Assembly (NCBI RefSeq): GCF_900143515.1 | Contig: NZ_FSQT01000002.1 | Coordinates: 248,001 to 312,000 of the forward strand | Direction: 5' to 3' | DNA from: Micromonospora cremea | Lineage (GTDB): Bacteria > Actinomycetota > Actinomycetes > Mycobacteriales > Micromonosporaceae | Length of the DNA: 64,000 nt | In this document: positions 45,500 through 57,043 of the stretch, piece after piece | How the letters are laid out: each line of letters begins with the position of its first letter | How positions within the stretch are numbered: the stretch's first letter is position 1 | Made by a program: the position numbers and the translations under genes | The notes under the pieces: model-generated | What the model was told of the DNA's origin: nothing | Seen by the model: only the letters and a program-made list of their open reading frames with translations | Databases searched by the model: none

Positions 45500-47707
45500 T
45501 CAGCGCGGATAGACCACGAACTTGGGCGCCGAACCGCCGGTGGACGGCGGTACGCGGTAGTGACGCAGCGTGAACTGCATCATGTCCCGGAACGCCGGCA
45601 CGGCGACCGCCGCGCCCCCGCCACCCGGCGCGTACACGAAGACCGCGATCACGTACCGGGGCTTCTCGGCGGGAGCCATGCCGATGAACGAGGACACCTC
45701 GCCGGGCTGCTTCTTGCCGTCCACCAGCCGCCAGCCGGTGCCGGTCTTGCCGGCGATCCGGTAGCCGGGGACCGCCGCGCCAACGCCGGTGGCGCCCTCG
45801 ACCGTGGTGACCGCCTCCAGCATGGTGCGCAGCGCCGCCGCGTTCTGCGGGCTGAGCACCGACCGGGTGACCGGCGCGGGCGCAGGGGTGCGCTTGCCGT
45901 CCGGGCCGATCGTCTCCTTGACCAGGTGTGGCTGCACGTACGTGCCGTCGTTGGCGATGGCGGCGTACGCGGCGGCCATCTGCAGCGGCGTGGCGTCGAC
46001 GCTGTGCCCGATCGGCACCGACCCGTACGACGACCCGCTCCACTCGTCGGCCGGCAGCAGCCGGCCGCTGGCCTCGCCGGGCACCCCCTCACCAGTGGGC
46101 TGGCCGAGCCCGAACCGCTTCTGGTAGTCGATCAGGCGGTCCCGGCCGAGCCGGTCGGCGATGGTGATGGTGCCGACGTTCGACGAGTAGGCGAGCATCC
46201 CGGGCACGCTCATCCGCCGGCCGTTGGCGTAGTGGGTGTCGGAGAACCAGGTGTCGCCCTTCTTGATGCTGTTCGCGATGGGCAGCGTGGTGTCCGGGGT
46301 GATCACCCCCTCCTGCAACGCCGCGCCGAACGTGATTGCCTTGTGCACCGAGCCGGGGTCGACCACGAAGCTGGTCGCGGCGTCCTCCCGGGCGACCGGG
46401 TCGCTCGGCACCGGCTTCGCCGCGTTGTAGGTGGGTTGGCTGGCCTGGGCCAGCACCTCGCCGGTGGGCACGTCGATGATCACGGCCGCGGCGGTGCCGC
46501 CGTGCTGCTGCGCCATCCCCGCGCTGAGGATCTGCTGCGTGCGGAACTGCAGGTCACGGTCGATGCAGAGGGTCATCGAGCTGCCCGGCTTGGCCGGGGT
46601 GGTCCGGCTGTAGCCGCCCGGGATCGGCGCGGCGAGGTCACCGAGGCCGGCCTCGTACACCCGCTTGCCGTCCTGCCCGGCGAGCTGCTCGTCGTAGCGC
46701 GCCTCCAGTCCTTCCAGCCCGACCATGTCCTGGCTGGTGAAGCCGATCAGGTTGGCCGCCAGGTCGCCGCCGGGCACCTCGCGGCGCTCGTCACGGTGCA
46801 CCCCGATGCCGGGCAGCTCGAGCGCCAGCACCTGCTTGGCGGTCGGGATCTCCACCCCCCGGGCCAGGTACTCGAACCGGGACGGGTTGCCGTTCTCCAG
46901 CTTGCGGGGCTTCATCAGCTCGGTCAGCTTCGACACCGGGATGCCGAGCAGCGGGGAGAGCGCCTTCGCGGTGGCGGCTGCGTCCTCGATCTCGGTCGGG
47001 TCGGCGAACACGTACCGCGCCTCGACGCTGTGTGCCAGCGGCTCACCGGTGCGGTCGTAGATCGCGCCGCGCGGCGCGGGCAGCTCGACCGTGCGCGTCC
47101 GGTCGGCGACGCCGCCCCCGGCGTACGCCGGGGTGTCCACCGCCTGGAGGAAGATCAGCCGGATGCCGATGGCGGCGAACAGCGTCAGGGTGAGGGCGGT
47201 GCCCAGCCGCAGCCGCAGCCGCGGGTCGGCCAGCTTCGGCGGTCGCGGCGGCTTGCGGGACGGCCGGCGGGCCGGCGGGCGGTCGGCGCGGCGCGGCGCG
47301 CGCGGCGTGGTCCGCCGGCGCGACGGCGGCTCGTCGCCGGCCGGGCCGCGCGGGGTACGGGGCGCGACGGTGCGCACGACCCCGCCGCGTCCCGCCGCCG
47401 GGGCGTCCCGCCGGCCGGAACGGGTGGCGGCCCGGCCGCCGTCGAGCACCTGCAACGCGGGCCGGAACGGATCGCCGGACCGGGTGCTGCGCGGGGTACG
47501 CCGCTGCTCGGCACCCCCGCTGCGCGGTGGCGTGCCGCGCTCCTCCCGGACGGTCCGGCCCCGCGGGGTGTACGCCCGGGCGCCGGAGATGCCCCCGATG
47601 CCCGGCTCCCCGGTACGCGGCTCCCCGTCGACGGGGCCGCCGTCACGCGAAGAGCCGCGCCGGGACCCCTTGGGATCCCGGCGCGGCTCGTCCGACCTCG
47701 GTGGCAC
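45500..47707 (-). CDS. ftsI: Division transpeptidase FtsI (class B PBP, PBP3-type)
   Basis: A 735-residue penicillin-binding protein. The active-site SxxK is S453-V-H-K456 in VDPGSVHKAITFG; SxN occurs in LAYSSNVGTI and KTG in RIAGKTGTGWRL. One helix near residues 165-190 anchors it, with the pedestal domain after it (ELPAPRGAIYDRTGEPLA). The first 160 residues form an unusually long, arginine- and proline-rich cytosolic tail. It cross-links septal peptidoglycan. It lies 3 bp after ftsL. Confidence 0.96.
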   Translation of the reverse strand: MPPRSDEPRRDPKGSRRGSSRDGGPVDGEPRTGEPGIGGISGARAYTPRGRTVREERGTPPRSGGAEQRRTPRSTRSGDPFRPALQVLDGGRAATRSGRRDAPAAGRGGVVRTVAPRTPRGPAGDEPPSRRRTTPRAPRRADRPPARRPSRKPPRPPKLADPRLRLRLGTALTLTLFAAIGIRLIFLQAVDTPAYAGGGVADRTRTVELPAPRGAIYDRTGEPLAHSVEARYVFADPTEIEDAAATAKALSPLLGIPVSKLTELMKPRKLENGNPSRFEYLARGVEIPTAKQVLALELPGIGVHRDERREVPGGDLAANLIGFTSQDMVGLEGLEARYDEQLAGQDGKRVYEAGLGDLAAPIPGGYSRTTPAKPGSSMTLCIDRDLQFRTQQILSAGMAQQHGGTAAAVIIDVPTGEVLAQASQPTYNAAKPVPSDPVAREDAATSFVVDPGSVHKAITFGAALQEGVITPDTTLPIANSIKKGDTWFSDTHYANGRRMSVPGMLAYSSNVGTITIADRLGRDRLIDYQKRFGLGQPTGEGVPGEASGRLLPADEWSGSSYGSVPIGHSVDATPLQMAAAYAAIANDGTYVQPHLVKETIGPDGKRTPAPAPVTRSVLSPQNAAALRTMLEAVTTVEGATGVGAAVPGYRIAGKTGTGWRLVDGKKQPGEVSSFIGMAPAEKPRYVIAVFVYAPGGGGAAVAVPAFRDMMQFTLRHYRVPPSTGGSAPKFVVYPR

Positions 47708-47710
47708 CGG

Positions 47711-48319
47711 TCAGCCTCCAGAGCCCTGCTGGCTGGTCACCGACGGCTCGCCGGTCGCCGGCTTCGGCACGCCGATGGTCCGGCCGTCCGGCAGCCGGAT
47801 GTACGCCGGCTCGCCGGCGTCCACCAGGCCCAGCCGTCGCGCCTCGGCGGTCAGGTTGCCCGGCGCCTTGGCCTCGGCGATCTGCTTGTCCAGCTGCTGC
47901 TTCTCCAGGTCCAGCCGGGCCTGCTGCTGCTGCAGCTTCTCCAGCCGGAACGCGTTCTCATTGATCTTGGTGTTGACCGCCAGGATGCCCAGCACCCCGC
48001 CGACCACCAGCACCACGATCAGCGCCGCGAACGGCGCGCGCGGCACCGACACCGGAGGCGGCGGCGCCACCCGCAGCCGGGGAGGGCGGGCGCTGGCGGC
48101 GACGCCGGCCCGCTCGGCCGGCCGCAGCGCGGCGGTGCCCTGCGTCGGGAACTCGCGCGCCCCCCGGGCGCGAGCCTCCCCCTGCCGGTTCACTCGATCG
48201 ATGCGTGGCGTACCGTTGCCCCCGCGCGGAGCCCGCTCCGCCGCGGTCCGGCCCCCCGACCGCGGTGTGCGCTGCCCGGCGCCGGTGACGTCCCGACGCT
48301 CGCGCTTGTCAATGTTCAT
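47711..48319 (-). CDS. ftsL: FtsL-like division protein
   Basis: A 202-residue bitopic protein: a basic cytosolic tail (1-93), one helix at about 95-117 ([19 protein letters not shown]), then a leucine-zipper coiled coil ([20 protein letters not shown]) and a short extracellular end with [17 protein letters not shown]. Position between rsmH and ftsI and topology identify it. The ATG overlaps the end of rsmH by 11 bp. Confidence 0.9.
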   Translation of the reverse strand: MNIDKRERRDVTGAGQRTPRSGGRTAAERAPRGGNGTPRIDRVNRQGEARARGAREFPTQGTAALRPAERAGVAASARPPRLRVAPPPPVSVPRAPFAALIVVLVVGGVLGILAVNTKINENAFRLEKLQQQQARLDLEKQQLDKQIAEAKAPGNLTAEARRLGLVDAGEPAYIRLPDGRTIGVPKPATGEPSVTSQQGSGG

Positions 48320-49421
48320 GTCCCTCCCCCTCTACATCCGTCCCTCTGTCGTCCCCCGGCGTCCCTGGATCCCCCACGGATCCCGCGGACCCCGTCCCCG
48401 GTTGGTGCATCGCCTTCACCCGTCGGCGGGACCGTTCGCGGTCGGTCCGCCCCTGCTGTGTCGCGTTCGGGTCGAGCCGCTCCGCGGCCCGCAGCCGCAC
48501 CGATGCGGCGCGCGGATTCGCGGCGACCTCCGCCTCCCCCGCCAGTTCGGCGCCCCGGCTGAGCAGCCGGAACGTCGGACCGGACCCGGGCAGTTCGACC
48601 GGGAGGTCGACCGGGCCCTTGTTGCGGACCCGGTCCGCGAGCGCCGCCTTGGTGAGCCGGTCCTCTAGCGAGTGGTAGGACAGGACCACCATGCGACCGC
48701 CCACGGTCAGTGAGTCGAGCGCGGACGGCAGCGCTGACTCCAGCGCTGCCAGCTCCTTGTTTACCTCGATCCGTAAAGCCTGAAACGTTCTCTTTGCCGG
48801 GTGTCCACCCGTTCGTCGGGCTGGTGCCGGAATCGAGTCCCGAACCAGCTCCGCCAGCCGCGCGGACGAGGTGATCCGGGCGCGTTCCCGCTCCCGGATG
48901 ATCGCCGAGGCGATCCGGCCGGCGAACTTCTCCTCGCCGTAGACCCGCAGCACCCGGGCCAGGTCCGGATGCGCGTAGGTGTTGACCACCTCCTCGGCGG
49001 TCACCCCCCGGGTCTGGTCCATCCGCATGTCCAGCGGCGCGTCCTGCGCGTAAGCGAACCCGCGGTCGGGCGCGTCCAGTTGCAACGACGAGACCCCCAG
49101 GTCGAACAGGATCCCGTCGATGCCCGGATAGCCCAGCCGGTCCAGCACCTCGGGCAGCTCGTCGTAGACGGCGTGCTCCAGGTGCACCCGGTCGGCGAAC
49201 CGGGCCAGCCGGACCCGTGCGTGGGCGAGCGCCTCGGTGTCCCGGTCGAGCCCGATCAGGACCGTCTCCGGGTGCGCCTCGAGCATCGCCTCGGCATGCC
49301 CGGCCAGGCCCAGGGTCGCGTCGACGTACACCGTCCGGCCGCCCCGACCCAGCGCGGGGGCCAACAGCTCGAGACACCGCTCGAGCAGCACCGGCACGTG
49401 CGTGCCGCGCAGCTCCCCCAT
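48309..49421 (-). CDS. rsmH: 16S rRNA (cytosine-1402-N4)-methyltransferase RsmH
   Basis: A 370-residue SAM-dependent methyltransferase. [19 protein letters not shown] at the start, [34 protein letters not shown] and [14 protein letters not shown] are RsmH motifs. ATG 49421 is chosen from the family N-terminus with GGGGGTC ahead; the frame open upstream lacks this. The last 60 residues form a charged tail. A 204-bp gap separates it from mraZ, with no further gene seen. Confidence 0.96.
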   Translation of the reverse strand: MGELRGTHVPVLLERCLELLAPALGRGGRTVYVDATLGLAGHAEAMLEAHPETVLIGLDRDTEALAHARVRLARFADRVHLEHAVYDELPEVLDRLGYPGIDGILFDLGVSSLQLDAPDRGFAYAQDAPLDMRMDQTRGVTAEEVVNTYAHPDLARVLRVYGEEKFAGRIASAIIRERERARITSSARLAELVRDSIPAPARRTGGHPAKRTFQALRIEVNKELAALESALPSALDSLTVGGRMVVLSYHSLEDRLTKAALADRVRNKGPVDLPVELPGSGPTFRLLSRGAELAGEAEVAANPRAASVRLRAAERLDPNATQQGRTDRERSRRRVKAMHQPGTGSAGSVGDPGTPGDDRGTDVEGEGHEH

Positions 49422-49625
49422 CTTGACCCCCACTGGTTGAAACGTCCGTTCGTTCGTGCGCCTGTCGTCGGACGGCGCCGCCGTCGTACCGCCAGATCCC
49501 CATCCGCTCCCGCCGGGCACCAGGCTTTCGCCCGATGACTGGATCGTGCGCCTGGCACCGGGGAAGGGATGCCAGGAACTCGAAAGCGGCTGGAGATCTC
49601 GCAGTACGTCGGGCGCCGTTCCGCC

Positions 49626-50057
49626 CTACAGACCGCCGGGCAGCACCCCCTCCTCGATGTCGGCGAAGTCGTCTTCGCTCTCGGCGAGGTAGGTCTCCCA
49701 GGCGACCCGGTCCCAGATCTCCACCCGCGTGCTCGCGCCGATCACGACCAGGTCGCGGTCGAGCGCGGCGTACGCCCGCAGGTGGGCCGGGATCGTCACC
49801 CGGCCCTGCTTGTCCGGCACCTCGTCGTGCGCGCTGGCGAAGAAGACCCGGCTGTAGGCCCGGGCCGCCTTGTGCGTCATCGGCTGCGCGCGCAACTGCT
49901 CCGCGATCCGCTGGAACTCCGGGGTCGGAAAGACGTAGAGGCAGCGCTCCTGCCCTTTGGTGATCACGACACCCCCCGCCAGCTCGTCCCGGAACTTGGC
50001 CGGAAGGATCAACCGGCCTTTGTCGTCCAGGCGCGGAGTGTGGGTGCCGAGAAACAC
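49626..50057 (-). CDS. mraZ: Transcriptional regulator MraZ
   Basis: A 143-residue double AbrB-like protein. Both DxxGR motifs are present: [18 protein letters not shown] and [18 protein letters not shown]. MraZ forms rings that bind direct repeats upstream of its own gene and represses the dcw operon. The GTG at 50057 follows a GGGGG-rich ribosome site. Three GTGG repeats at 10-bp spacing overlap its promoter. Confidence 0.97.
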   Translation of the reverse strand: MFLGTHTPRLDDKGRLILPAKFRDELAGGVVITKGQERCLYVFPTPEFQRIAEQLRAQPMTHKAARAYSRVFFASAHDEVPDKQGRVTIPAHLRAYAALDRDLVVIGASTRVEIWDRVAWETYLAESEDDFADIEEGVLPGGL

Positions 50058-50142
50058 GGCCCTACCCCCTCGCCCTTAAGCGGCGTTCGCGGCGCCGCTG
50101 ACCCCCCGGGCCGGTGAGCCCTCCCGGCCTCACCATTGGGCC

Positions 50143-50172
50143 CCACTCTACTCCACTTCCCTCCACCTGCAA
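50143..50172 (-). promoter_or_regulatory. mraZ promoter overlapped by three MraZ boxes
   Basis: On the minus strand TTGCAG (50172-50167), 16 bases and TAGAGT (50150-50145) form the promoter. GTGG occurs at 50166-50163, 50156-50153 and 50146-50143, exactly 10 bp apart, as GTGGAGGGAA, GTGGAGTAGA and GTGGGGCCCA. Known MraZ operators are TGG-containing direct repeats with 10-bp period, so autoregulation is likely. Confidence 0.85.
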
Positions 50173-50228
50173 CCAGAATCGACCGCGTGGCGCGCCCGAT
50201 CCGTGGGCAAAACCGCACGTCAAAAGGG

Positions 50229-50242
50229 GTGGAGCGGAGTGG
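50229..50242 (+). promoter_or_regulatory. Second pair of GTGG repeats in opposite orientation
   Basis: On the plus strand GTGGAGCGGA and GTGGAGGGCC start at 50229 and 50239, again 10 bp apart, about 60 bp from the mraZ array and pointing toward murT. They have the same core as the mraZ boxes, but only two copies are present. The other bases of this 339-bp divergent gap show only the promoters. Confidence 0.5.
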
Positions 50243-50383
50243 AGGGCCACGGCCGTCGCCCGGCGTGGTCCGCTTTCCGACATAGATCGACTCCGTCCGG
50301 TGGACGCCGACCTGGCCGCCCGCGTCCGCGCCACAACCGAACGGTTCGCCGTCGGCGGCGATCTGGTGGGGCGGGCGGTCCGG

Positions 50384-50389
50384 TAACCT
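50384..50389 (+). promoter_or_regulatory. -10 hexamer for leaderless murT
   Basis: TAACCT lies seven bases before the murT GTG at 50397 with no Shine-Dalgarno. No -35 consensus is visible. Confidence 0.65.
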
Positions 50390-50396
50390 CGCTCGC

Positions 50397-51659
50397 GTGA
50401 CGGACGCGAAAATGCCCCTACGGGCCAAGGTGGCCAGCTCCGTGTCCCGGACTGCCGCGGCGCTCTCCCGGGCGGCCGGCCGTGGCGACGGTTCGGTGAT
50501 CGGCGGGTGGATCGGCCTGAAGATCGACCCGGACCTGCTGGCCCACCTGTCGGCCGGGCGCGCCATCGCGCTCGTTTCCGGCACCAACGGCAAGACCACC
50601 ACCACCCGGCTGGCCGCCGCCGCCGTCGGCGTGCTCGGCCGGGTCGCCACCAACTCCTTCGGCGCCAACATGCCCAGCGGGCACACCTCGGCGCTGGCCA
50701 AGGCCGGCAGCACCCCGTACGCGGTGCTCGAGGTCGACGAGCACTACCTCGCCCAGGTGCTGGAGGCGACCGAGCCGCACGTGGTCGCGCTGCTGAACCT
50801 CTCCCGCGACCAGCTCGACCGGGCCAAGGAGGTCGCCATGATGGCGCAGCTCTGGCGCGCGGCGCTGGTCCGGCACACCGACGTGCGGGTGGTGGCCAAC
50901 GCCGACGACCCGCTGGTGGTGTGGGCCGCCACCCCGCCGGCCGACCCCGCCAACGGCATCCACCCGCCGCACGTGACCTGGTTCAGCGCCGGCCAGCGCT
51001 GGCACGACGACTCCTGGGTCTGCCCCGAGTGCGGCTCCACCATCCAGCGCTCCGGCGACCAGTGGTGGTGCACCGGCTGCGCGCTGCGCCGGCCGGAGCC
51101 GCAGTGGATCGTCGAGGACGAGGGCGTGCTCGACCCTACCGGCGCCTGGCACAAGGTCTCCCTCCAACTGCCCGGCAAGGTCAACCTCGGCAACGCGGCG
51201 ACCGCGCTGGCCGTGGCCGCCGAGTTCGGCGTCCGCCCGGTCGACGCGGTGTCCCGCCTCGGCATCGTCACCTCGGTGGCCGGGCGCTACGCGCAGGTGG
51301 ACAAGGACGGGCGCAACATCCGGCTGCTGCTGGCCAAGAACCCGGCCAGTTGGCTGGAGGCCTTCGACATGGCCGACGAGGCGCCCACCCTGCTCTCCAT
51401 CAACGCGCGCGACCCCGACGGGCTGGACACCTCCTGGCTCTTCGACGTCGACTTCGCCCCGCTGCGTGGCCGGCAGGTGCTGATCACCGGCGACCGGGCG
51501 TACGACCTGGCGGTCCGACTGGACGTCAACGACGTGCCGTTCCAGCACGTGCGCACGTTCGACGACGCGATCCGGTCGGTCCCGCCGGGGCGGCTGGAGG
51601 TCATCGCGAACTACACCGCGTTCCAGGACATCCGAGCGGAGTTGGACCGTGTCAACTGA
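50397..51659 (+). CDS. murT: Lipid II isoglutaminyl synthase, MurT subunit
   Basis: A 420-residue Mur-ligase-like protein. The P-loop is SGTNGKTTTT with K66; a C4 zinc ribbon C209-x2-C212 ... C225-x2-C228 interrupts the central domain, as in S. aureus and mycobacterial MurT. The C-terminal DUF1727 domain ends FQDIRAELDRV. With GatD it amidates D-Glu at position 2 of the lipid II stem peptide. It diverges from mraZ and overlaps gatD by 11 bp. Confidence 0.96.
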   Translation: MTDAKMPLRAKVASSVSRTAAALSRAAGRGDGSVIGGWIGLKIDPDLLAHLSAGRAIALVSGTNGKTTTTRLAAAAVGVLGRVATNSFGANMPSGHTSALAKAGSTPYAVLEVDEHYLAQVLEATEPHVVALLNLSRDQLDRAKEVAMMAQLWRAALVRHTDVRVVANADDPLVVWAATPPADPANGIHPPHVTWFSAGQRWHDDSWVCPECGSTIQRSGDQWWCTGCALRRPEPQWIVEDEGVLDPTGAWHKVSLQLPGKVNLGNAATALAVAAEFGVRPVDAVSRLGIVTSVAGRYAQVDKDGRNIRLLLAKNPASWLEAFDMADEAPTLLSINARDPDGLDTSWLFDVDFAPLRGRQVLITGDRAYDLAVRLDVNDVPFQHVRTFDDAIRSVPPGRLEVIANYTAFQDIRAELDRVN

Positions 51660-52368
51660 GAGCCTGCGCATCGTCTGGATCTACCCCGACCTGCTCTCCA
51701 CCTACGGCGACCGGGGCAACGCCCTGATCCTCGCCCGACGGGCGCGCCAGCGCGGCATGCCGGTCGAGGTGCTGGAGGTCCGCTCCGACCAGCGGCTGCC
51801 CGCGACCGCCGACATCTACCTGGTCGGCGGCGGCGAGGACGGTCCTCAGGCGCTGGGCGCGCAACGTCTGATCGCCGACGGCGGCCTGCACCGCGCGGTC
51901 GCCCAGGGCTCGGTGGTGTTCGGCGTCTGCGCCGGCTACCAACTGCTCGGCACCTCCTTCTTCGCCAAGGGCGTGCAGTGCCGCGGCCTGGAGCTCCTCG
52001 ACCTGCAGTCCGACCGGGGCTCGAGCCGGGCCGTCGGCGAGCTGGCCGGCGAGATCGATCCGCGGCTGGGCCTGCCCGCGCTGACCGGTTTCGAGAACCA
52101 CGGCGGCCGCACCCACCTCGGCCCGGAGGTCGCGCCGCTGGCCCGGATCACCGCCGGGGTCGGCAACGACGGCAGCACCGAGGGCGCCTGGCGCGGCAAG
52201 CTGCTCGGCACCTACTCGCACGGCCCCGCACTGGCCCGCAACCCCGCCCTGGCCGACCTGCTGCTGCGCTGGGCCACCGGCGCGCACCAGCTCCCGCCGC
52301 TGGACGACACCTGGTCGGACCGGCTCCGGAGCGAGCGCCGCGCCGCAGTGGCCGCCGCCCGGGCATGA
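51649..52368 (+). CDS. gatD: Lipid II isoglutaminyl synthase, glutaminase subunit GatD
   Basis: A 239-residue CobB/CobQ-type glutamine amidotransferase. The nucleophile is C94 in VVFGVCAGYQLLG and the catalytic histidine H191 in GTYSHGPAL. IVWIYPDLLSTYGDRGNALIL at the start is the GatD signature. It passes ammonia from glutamine to MurT. Its stop overlaps the start of the next gene (ATGA). Confidence 0.95.
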   Translation: MSTESLRIVWIYPDLLSTYGDRGNALILARRARQRGMPVEVLEVRSDQRLPATADIYLVGGGEDGPQALGAQRLIADGGLHRAVAQGSVVFGVCAGYQLLGTSFFAKGVQCRGLELLDLQSDRGSSRAVGELAGEIDPRLGLPALTGFENHGGRTHLGPEVAPLARITAGVGNDGSTEGAWRGKLLGTYSHGPALARNPALADLLLRWATGAHQLPPLDDTWSDRLRSERRAAVAAARA

Positions 52369-53054
52369 TCCGGGCCGTCCGGCGGCTGCTCCGGCAGCCG
52401 CCGGCCGCCCGGTTCGCCCTGCTCGTGCTACTGATCGGCCTCTGCGCGCTGCTGGTGCTCCTGGCACCCCGGCCGGATCCGGCGCAGTTGCCGCAGCTGG
52501 CTGACCAGCTCGGCGACCTCGCCCCGCTGACGGCGATCCTCGGCGGCGCGCTGCTGCTGGTCGCGTTGGTCCCCCGGACGTTCATCACGCTCGCCGCGGG
52601 CGCGATCTTCGGTCCGCTGGAGGGCGCCGCGTACGCCCTGGGCGCCGCGCTGGTGGCGGCGGCGGTCGGGTTCACGGTCGGCCGGCTGCTCGGCCGGGAG
52701 TTCGTCGCCGAGCGGGTCCGTGGCCGGCTGGCCCGCCTGGACGGCTGGTTCGCCCGGCAGAGCGTGCTCGGCGTGGTCACCGTCCGGCTGCTGCCGATCG
52801 CCGGCTTCGGACTGGTCAGTTACGGCTACGGCACCACCGGCGCCCGGGTGCTGCCGTTCCTCGCCGGCAGCGTGATCGCCTCCGCCCCGACCGCCTTCGG
52901 GTACGCCGCGATCGGTGCGGCGGTCACCTCCCCCGGCCACATCAACTGGTACGCCGCAGCCCCCGCCAGCCTCGGCCTGATCGCCAGCGTGGTGCTGATT
53001 TCCCAGTGGTGGCGCGCCGAGCGGCAGCGCCGCTCGGCGCTGAGCCGACCATGA
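52365..53054 (+). CDS. TVP38/TMEM64 (DedA-like, VTT domain) membrane protein
   Basis: A 229-residue membrane protein with five to six helices. GALLLVALVPRTFITLAAGA, FGPLEGAAYALGAALVAAAV and VRLLPIAGFGLVSYGYG match VTT/SNARE-associated proteins, some of which move undecaprenyl phosphate or other lipids across the membrane. Being overlapped with gatD and the next gene, it may serve cell-wall lipid carrier recycling; that is inference. Confidence 0.85.
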   Translation: MIRAVRRLLRQPPAARFALLVLLIGLCALLVLLAPRPDPAQLPQLADQLGDLAPLTAILGGALLLVALVPRTFITLAAGAIFGPLEGAAYALGAALVAAAVGFTVGRLLGREFVAERVRGRLARLDGWFARQSVLGVVTVRLLPIAGFGLVSYGYGTTGARVLPFLAGSVIASAPTAFGYAAIGAAVTSPGHINWYAAAPASLGLIASVVLISQWWRAERQRRSALSRP

Positions 53055-53842
53055 GCGGGCCCGACCTGCCCGACCTGCCCGGCGAGCAGCGGCTCGCCGG
53101 CGGCTTCGTCGCCGAGGTGGTCCGGGTCGGCGACACGGTCCGGCGTACGCCACCGGCCAACCTGGACTTCGTCGGCGCGCTGCTGCACCACCTGGACCGG
53201 GTGGGCGCGGACCTCGCGCCCCGCTACCTGGGCGTCGACGCCCACGGCCGGCAGATGCTCAGCTACGTGGCGGGTCGGGTGCCGTGGCGGGACCGGGAGG
53301 ACCCCGCCTTCTTCGCCGACCCGGCGCTGGTGCGGCTGGCCGAGCTGATCCGACGTCTGCACGACGTCTGTGCGGGCACCCCGCTGGCCGGCGACGCCGA
53401 GACCGTGTGCCACCGCGACCTGTCTCCGAAGAACACGGTGTACCGGGACTTCCCGGCCGGGCCGCTGCCGGCGACCTTCCTCGACTGGGATCTGGCCAGG
53501 CCGGGCCGACGGATCGAGGACGTGGCGTTCGCTGGCTGGCACTGGGCGGCGTTGGGCGAGGGCGCCGACCCGACCGAGCTGGGCCGACGCTGCCGCGTGC
53601 TCTGCGACGCCTACGACGCGGTGTCCACCGCACCCGTCCGGACGGCACTGCCCCGCGATGAGCTGGTGGACGTGATGCTCCGGCAGATCGAGAGCACCTG
53701 GCGGAGCATCGACGCCGGCGCCGACCGCGACGAGCCGGGCATGCGCCGGCTACGCGACCTGGGCGCGGTCGAGGGGGTACGCCGCTGGCAGGACTGGCTG
53801 CTCACCCACCGCCCCGCCGTGCTGGCGGCGTTGACCGCCTGA
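53051..53842 (+). CDS. Aminoglycoside phosphotransferase-like kinase
   Basis: A 263-residue APH/choline-kinase fold protein. The catalytic loop is VCHRDLSPKNTVY and the metal-binding DFG-equivalent is TFLDWDLARPG. No clear glycine-rich loop is seen at the N-terminus. The start at 53051 (MSGPDLPDLPGEQR) overlaps the preceding stop as ATGA. Families like this include antibiotic, sugar and small-molecule kinases; resistance should not be assumed. Confidence 0.85.
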   Translation: MSGPDLPDLPGEQRLAGGFVAEVVRVGDTVRRTPPANLDFVGALLHHLDRVGADLAPRYLGVDAHGRQMLSYVAGRVPWRDREDPAFFADPALVRLAELIRRLHDVCAGTPLAGDAETVCHRDLSPKNTVYRDFPAGPLPATFLDWDLARPGRRIEDVAFAGWHWAALGEGADPTELGRRCRVLCDAYDAVSTAPVRTALPRDELVDVMLRQIESTWRSIDAGADRDEPGMRRLRDLGAVEGVRRWQDWLLTHRPAVLAALTA

Positions 53843-53865
53843 GGCGGTGCCGCACGTCGAACGAC

Positions 53866-53935
53866 CGGCGTGCCGCGCTTGGCGACGGCGGCTCGCCGCC
53901 CGGCGGAGACGACGGCGTGCCGCGCCCGGCGACGG
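53866..53935. repeat. Imperfect 23-bp direct repeat
   Basis: CGGCGTGCCGCGC-TT-GGCGACGG at 53866-53888 recurs with CC for TT at 53913-53935 (21 of 23 identical), period 47 bp. It lies between the kinase stop and the palindrome at 53946. The intervening 24 bp read GCGGCTCGCCGCCCGG-like palindromic DNA. No gene is seen. Confidence 0.75.
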
Positions 53936-53945
53936 ATGCGCCGGA

Positions 53946-53993
53946 GAGCGTTATGACTCAGAGGTATAAATATGCCTCTGAGTCATAACGCTC
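53946..53993. terminator. Perfect AT-rich 19-bp palindrome between convergent genes
   Basis: GAGCGTTATGACTCAGAGG (53946-53964) and CCTCTGAGTCATAACGCTC (53975-53993) are exact reverse complements around TATAAATATG, which itself largely self-pairs. The 48-bp unit is far more AT-rich than its surroundings. It sits between the kinase gene and leuS, both of which read toward it, so a bidirectional terminator is the simple reading; a protein-binding site is also possible. Confidence 0.7.
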
Positions 53994-54078
53994 GTTACCG
54001 CGTCCGCCGCCGTCGACGTCACGCCGCGTAGCGCGCCCGCCGGTCACCCACCGTCGCCCCCTGATCGTCAGGGCACTG

Positions 54079-56919
<2,841 letters not shown>

Positions 56920-56981
56920 CGTCTCTCCTCGCTTCGCTTCGCTTCGTCTCGGCGCCACCGGGCCGGGCCGGCGACGGGCAC

Positions 56982-57007
56982 AAAAAAGCCCCTCGCGCAG
57001 GAGGGGC
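56982..57007 (-). terminator. Intrinsic terminator in the leuS leader (attenuator)
   Basis: On the minus strand GCCCCTC (57007-57001), loop CTGCGC, GAGGGGC (56994-56988), then TTTTTT (56987-56982). It is the only classical U-tract terminator I find in the window, and it stands 62 bp before the leuS start, after a leader peptide. Confidence 0.85.
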
Positions 57008-57008
57008 C

Positions 57009-57043
57009 GCCGTGCTGTCGCGCGTTCAGCGCATCAGCACGGC
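57009..57043 (-). promoter_or_regulatory. Leader hairpin next to the leuS attenuator
   Basis: RNA arms GCCGUGCUG (57043-57035) and CAGCACGGC (57017-57009) give a perfect 9-bp stem. The first arm is formed by the last codons and stop of the leader peptide, so a translating ribosome would disrupt it. The exact antiterminator pairing is not resolved; the hairpin abuts the terminator with one base between. Confidence 0.65.

Noticed and set aside
53051..53842. Aminoglycoside resistance gene
   Set aside because: The kinase fold is shared by many metabolic enzymes and its overlap with murT-gatD-VTT genes favours a housekeeping role.
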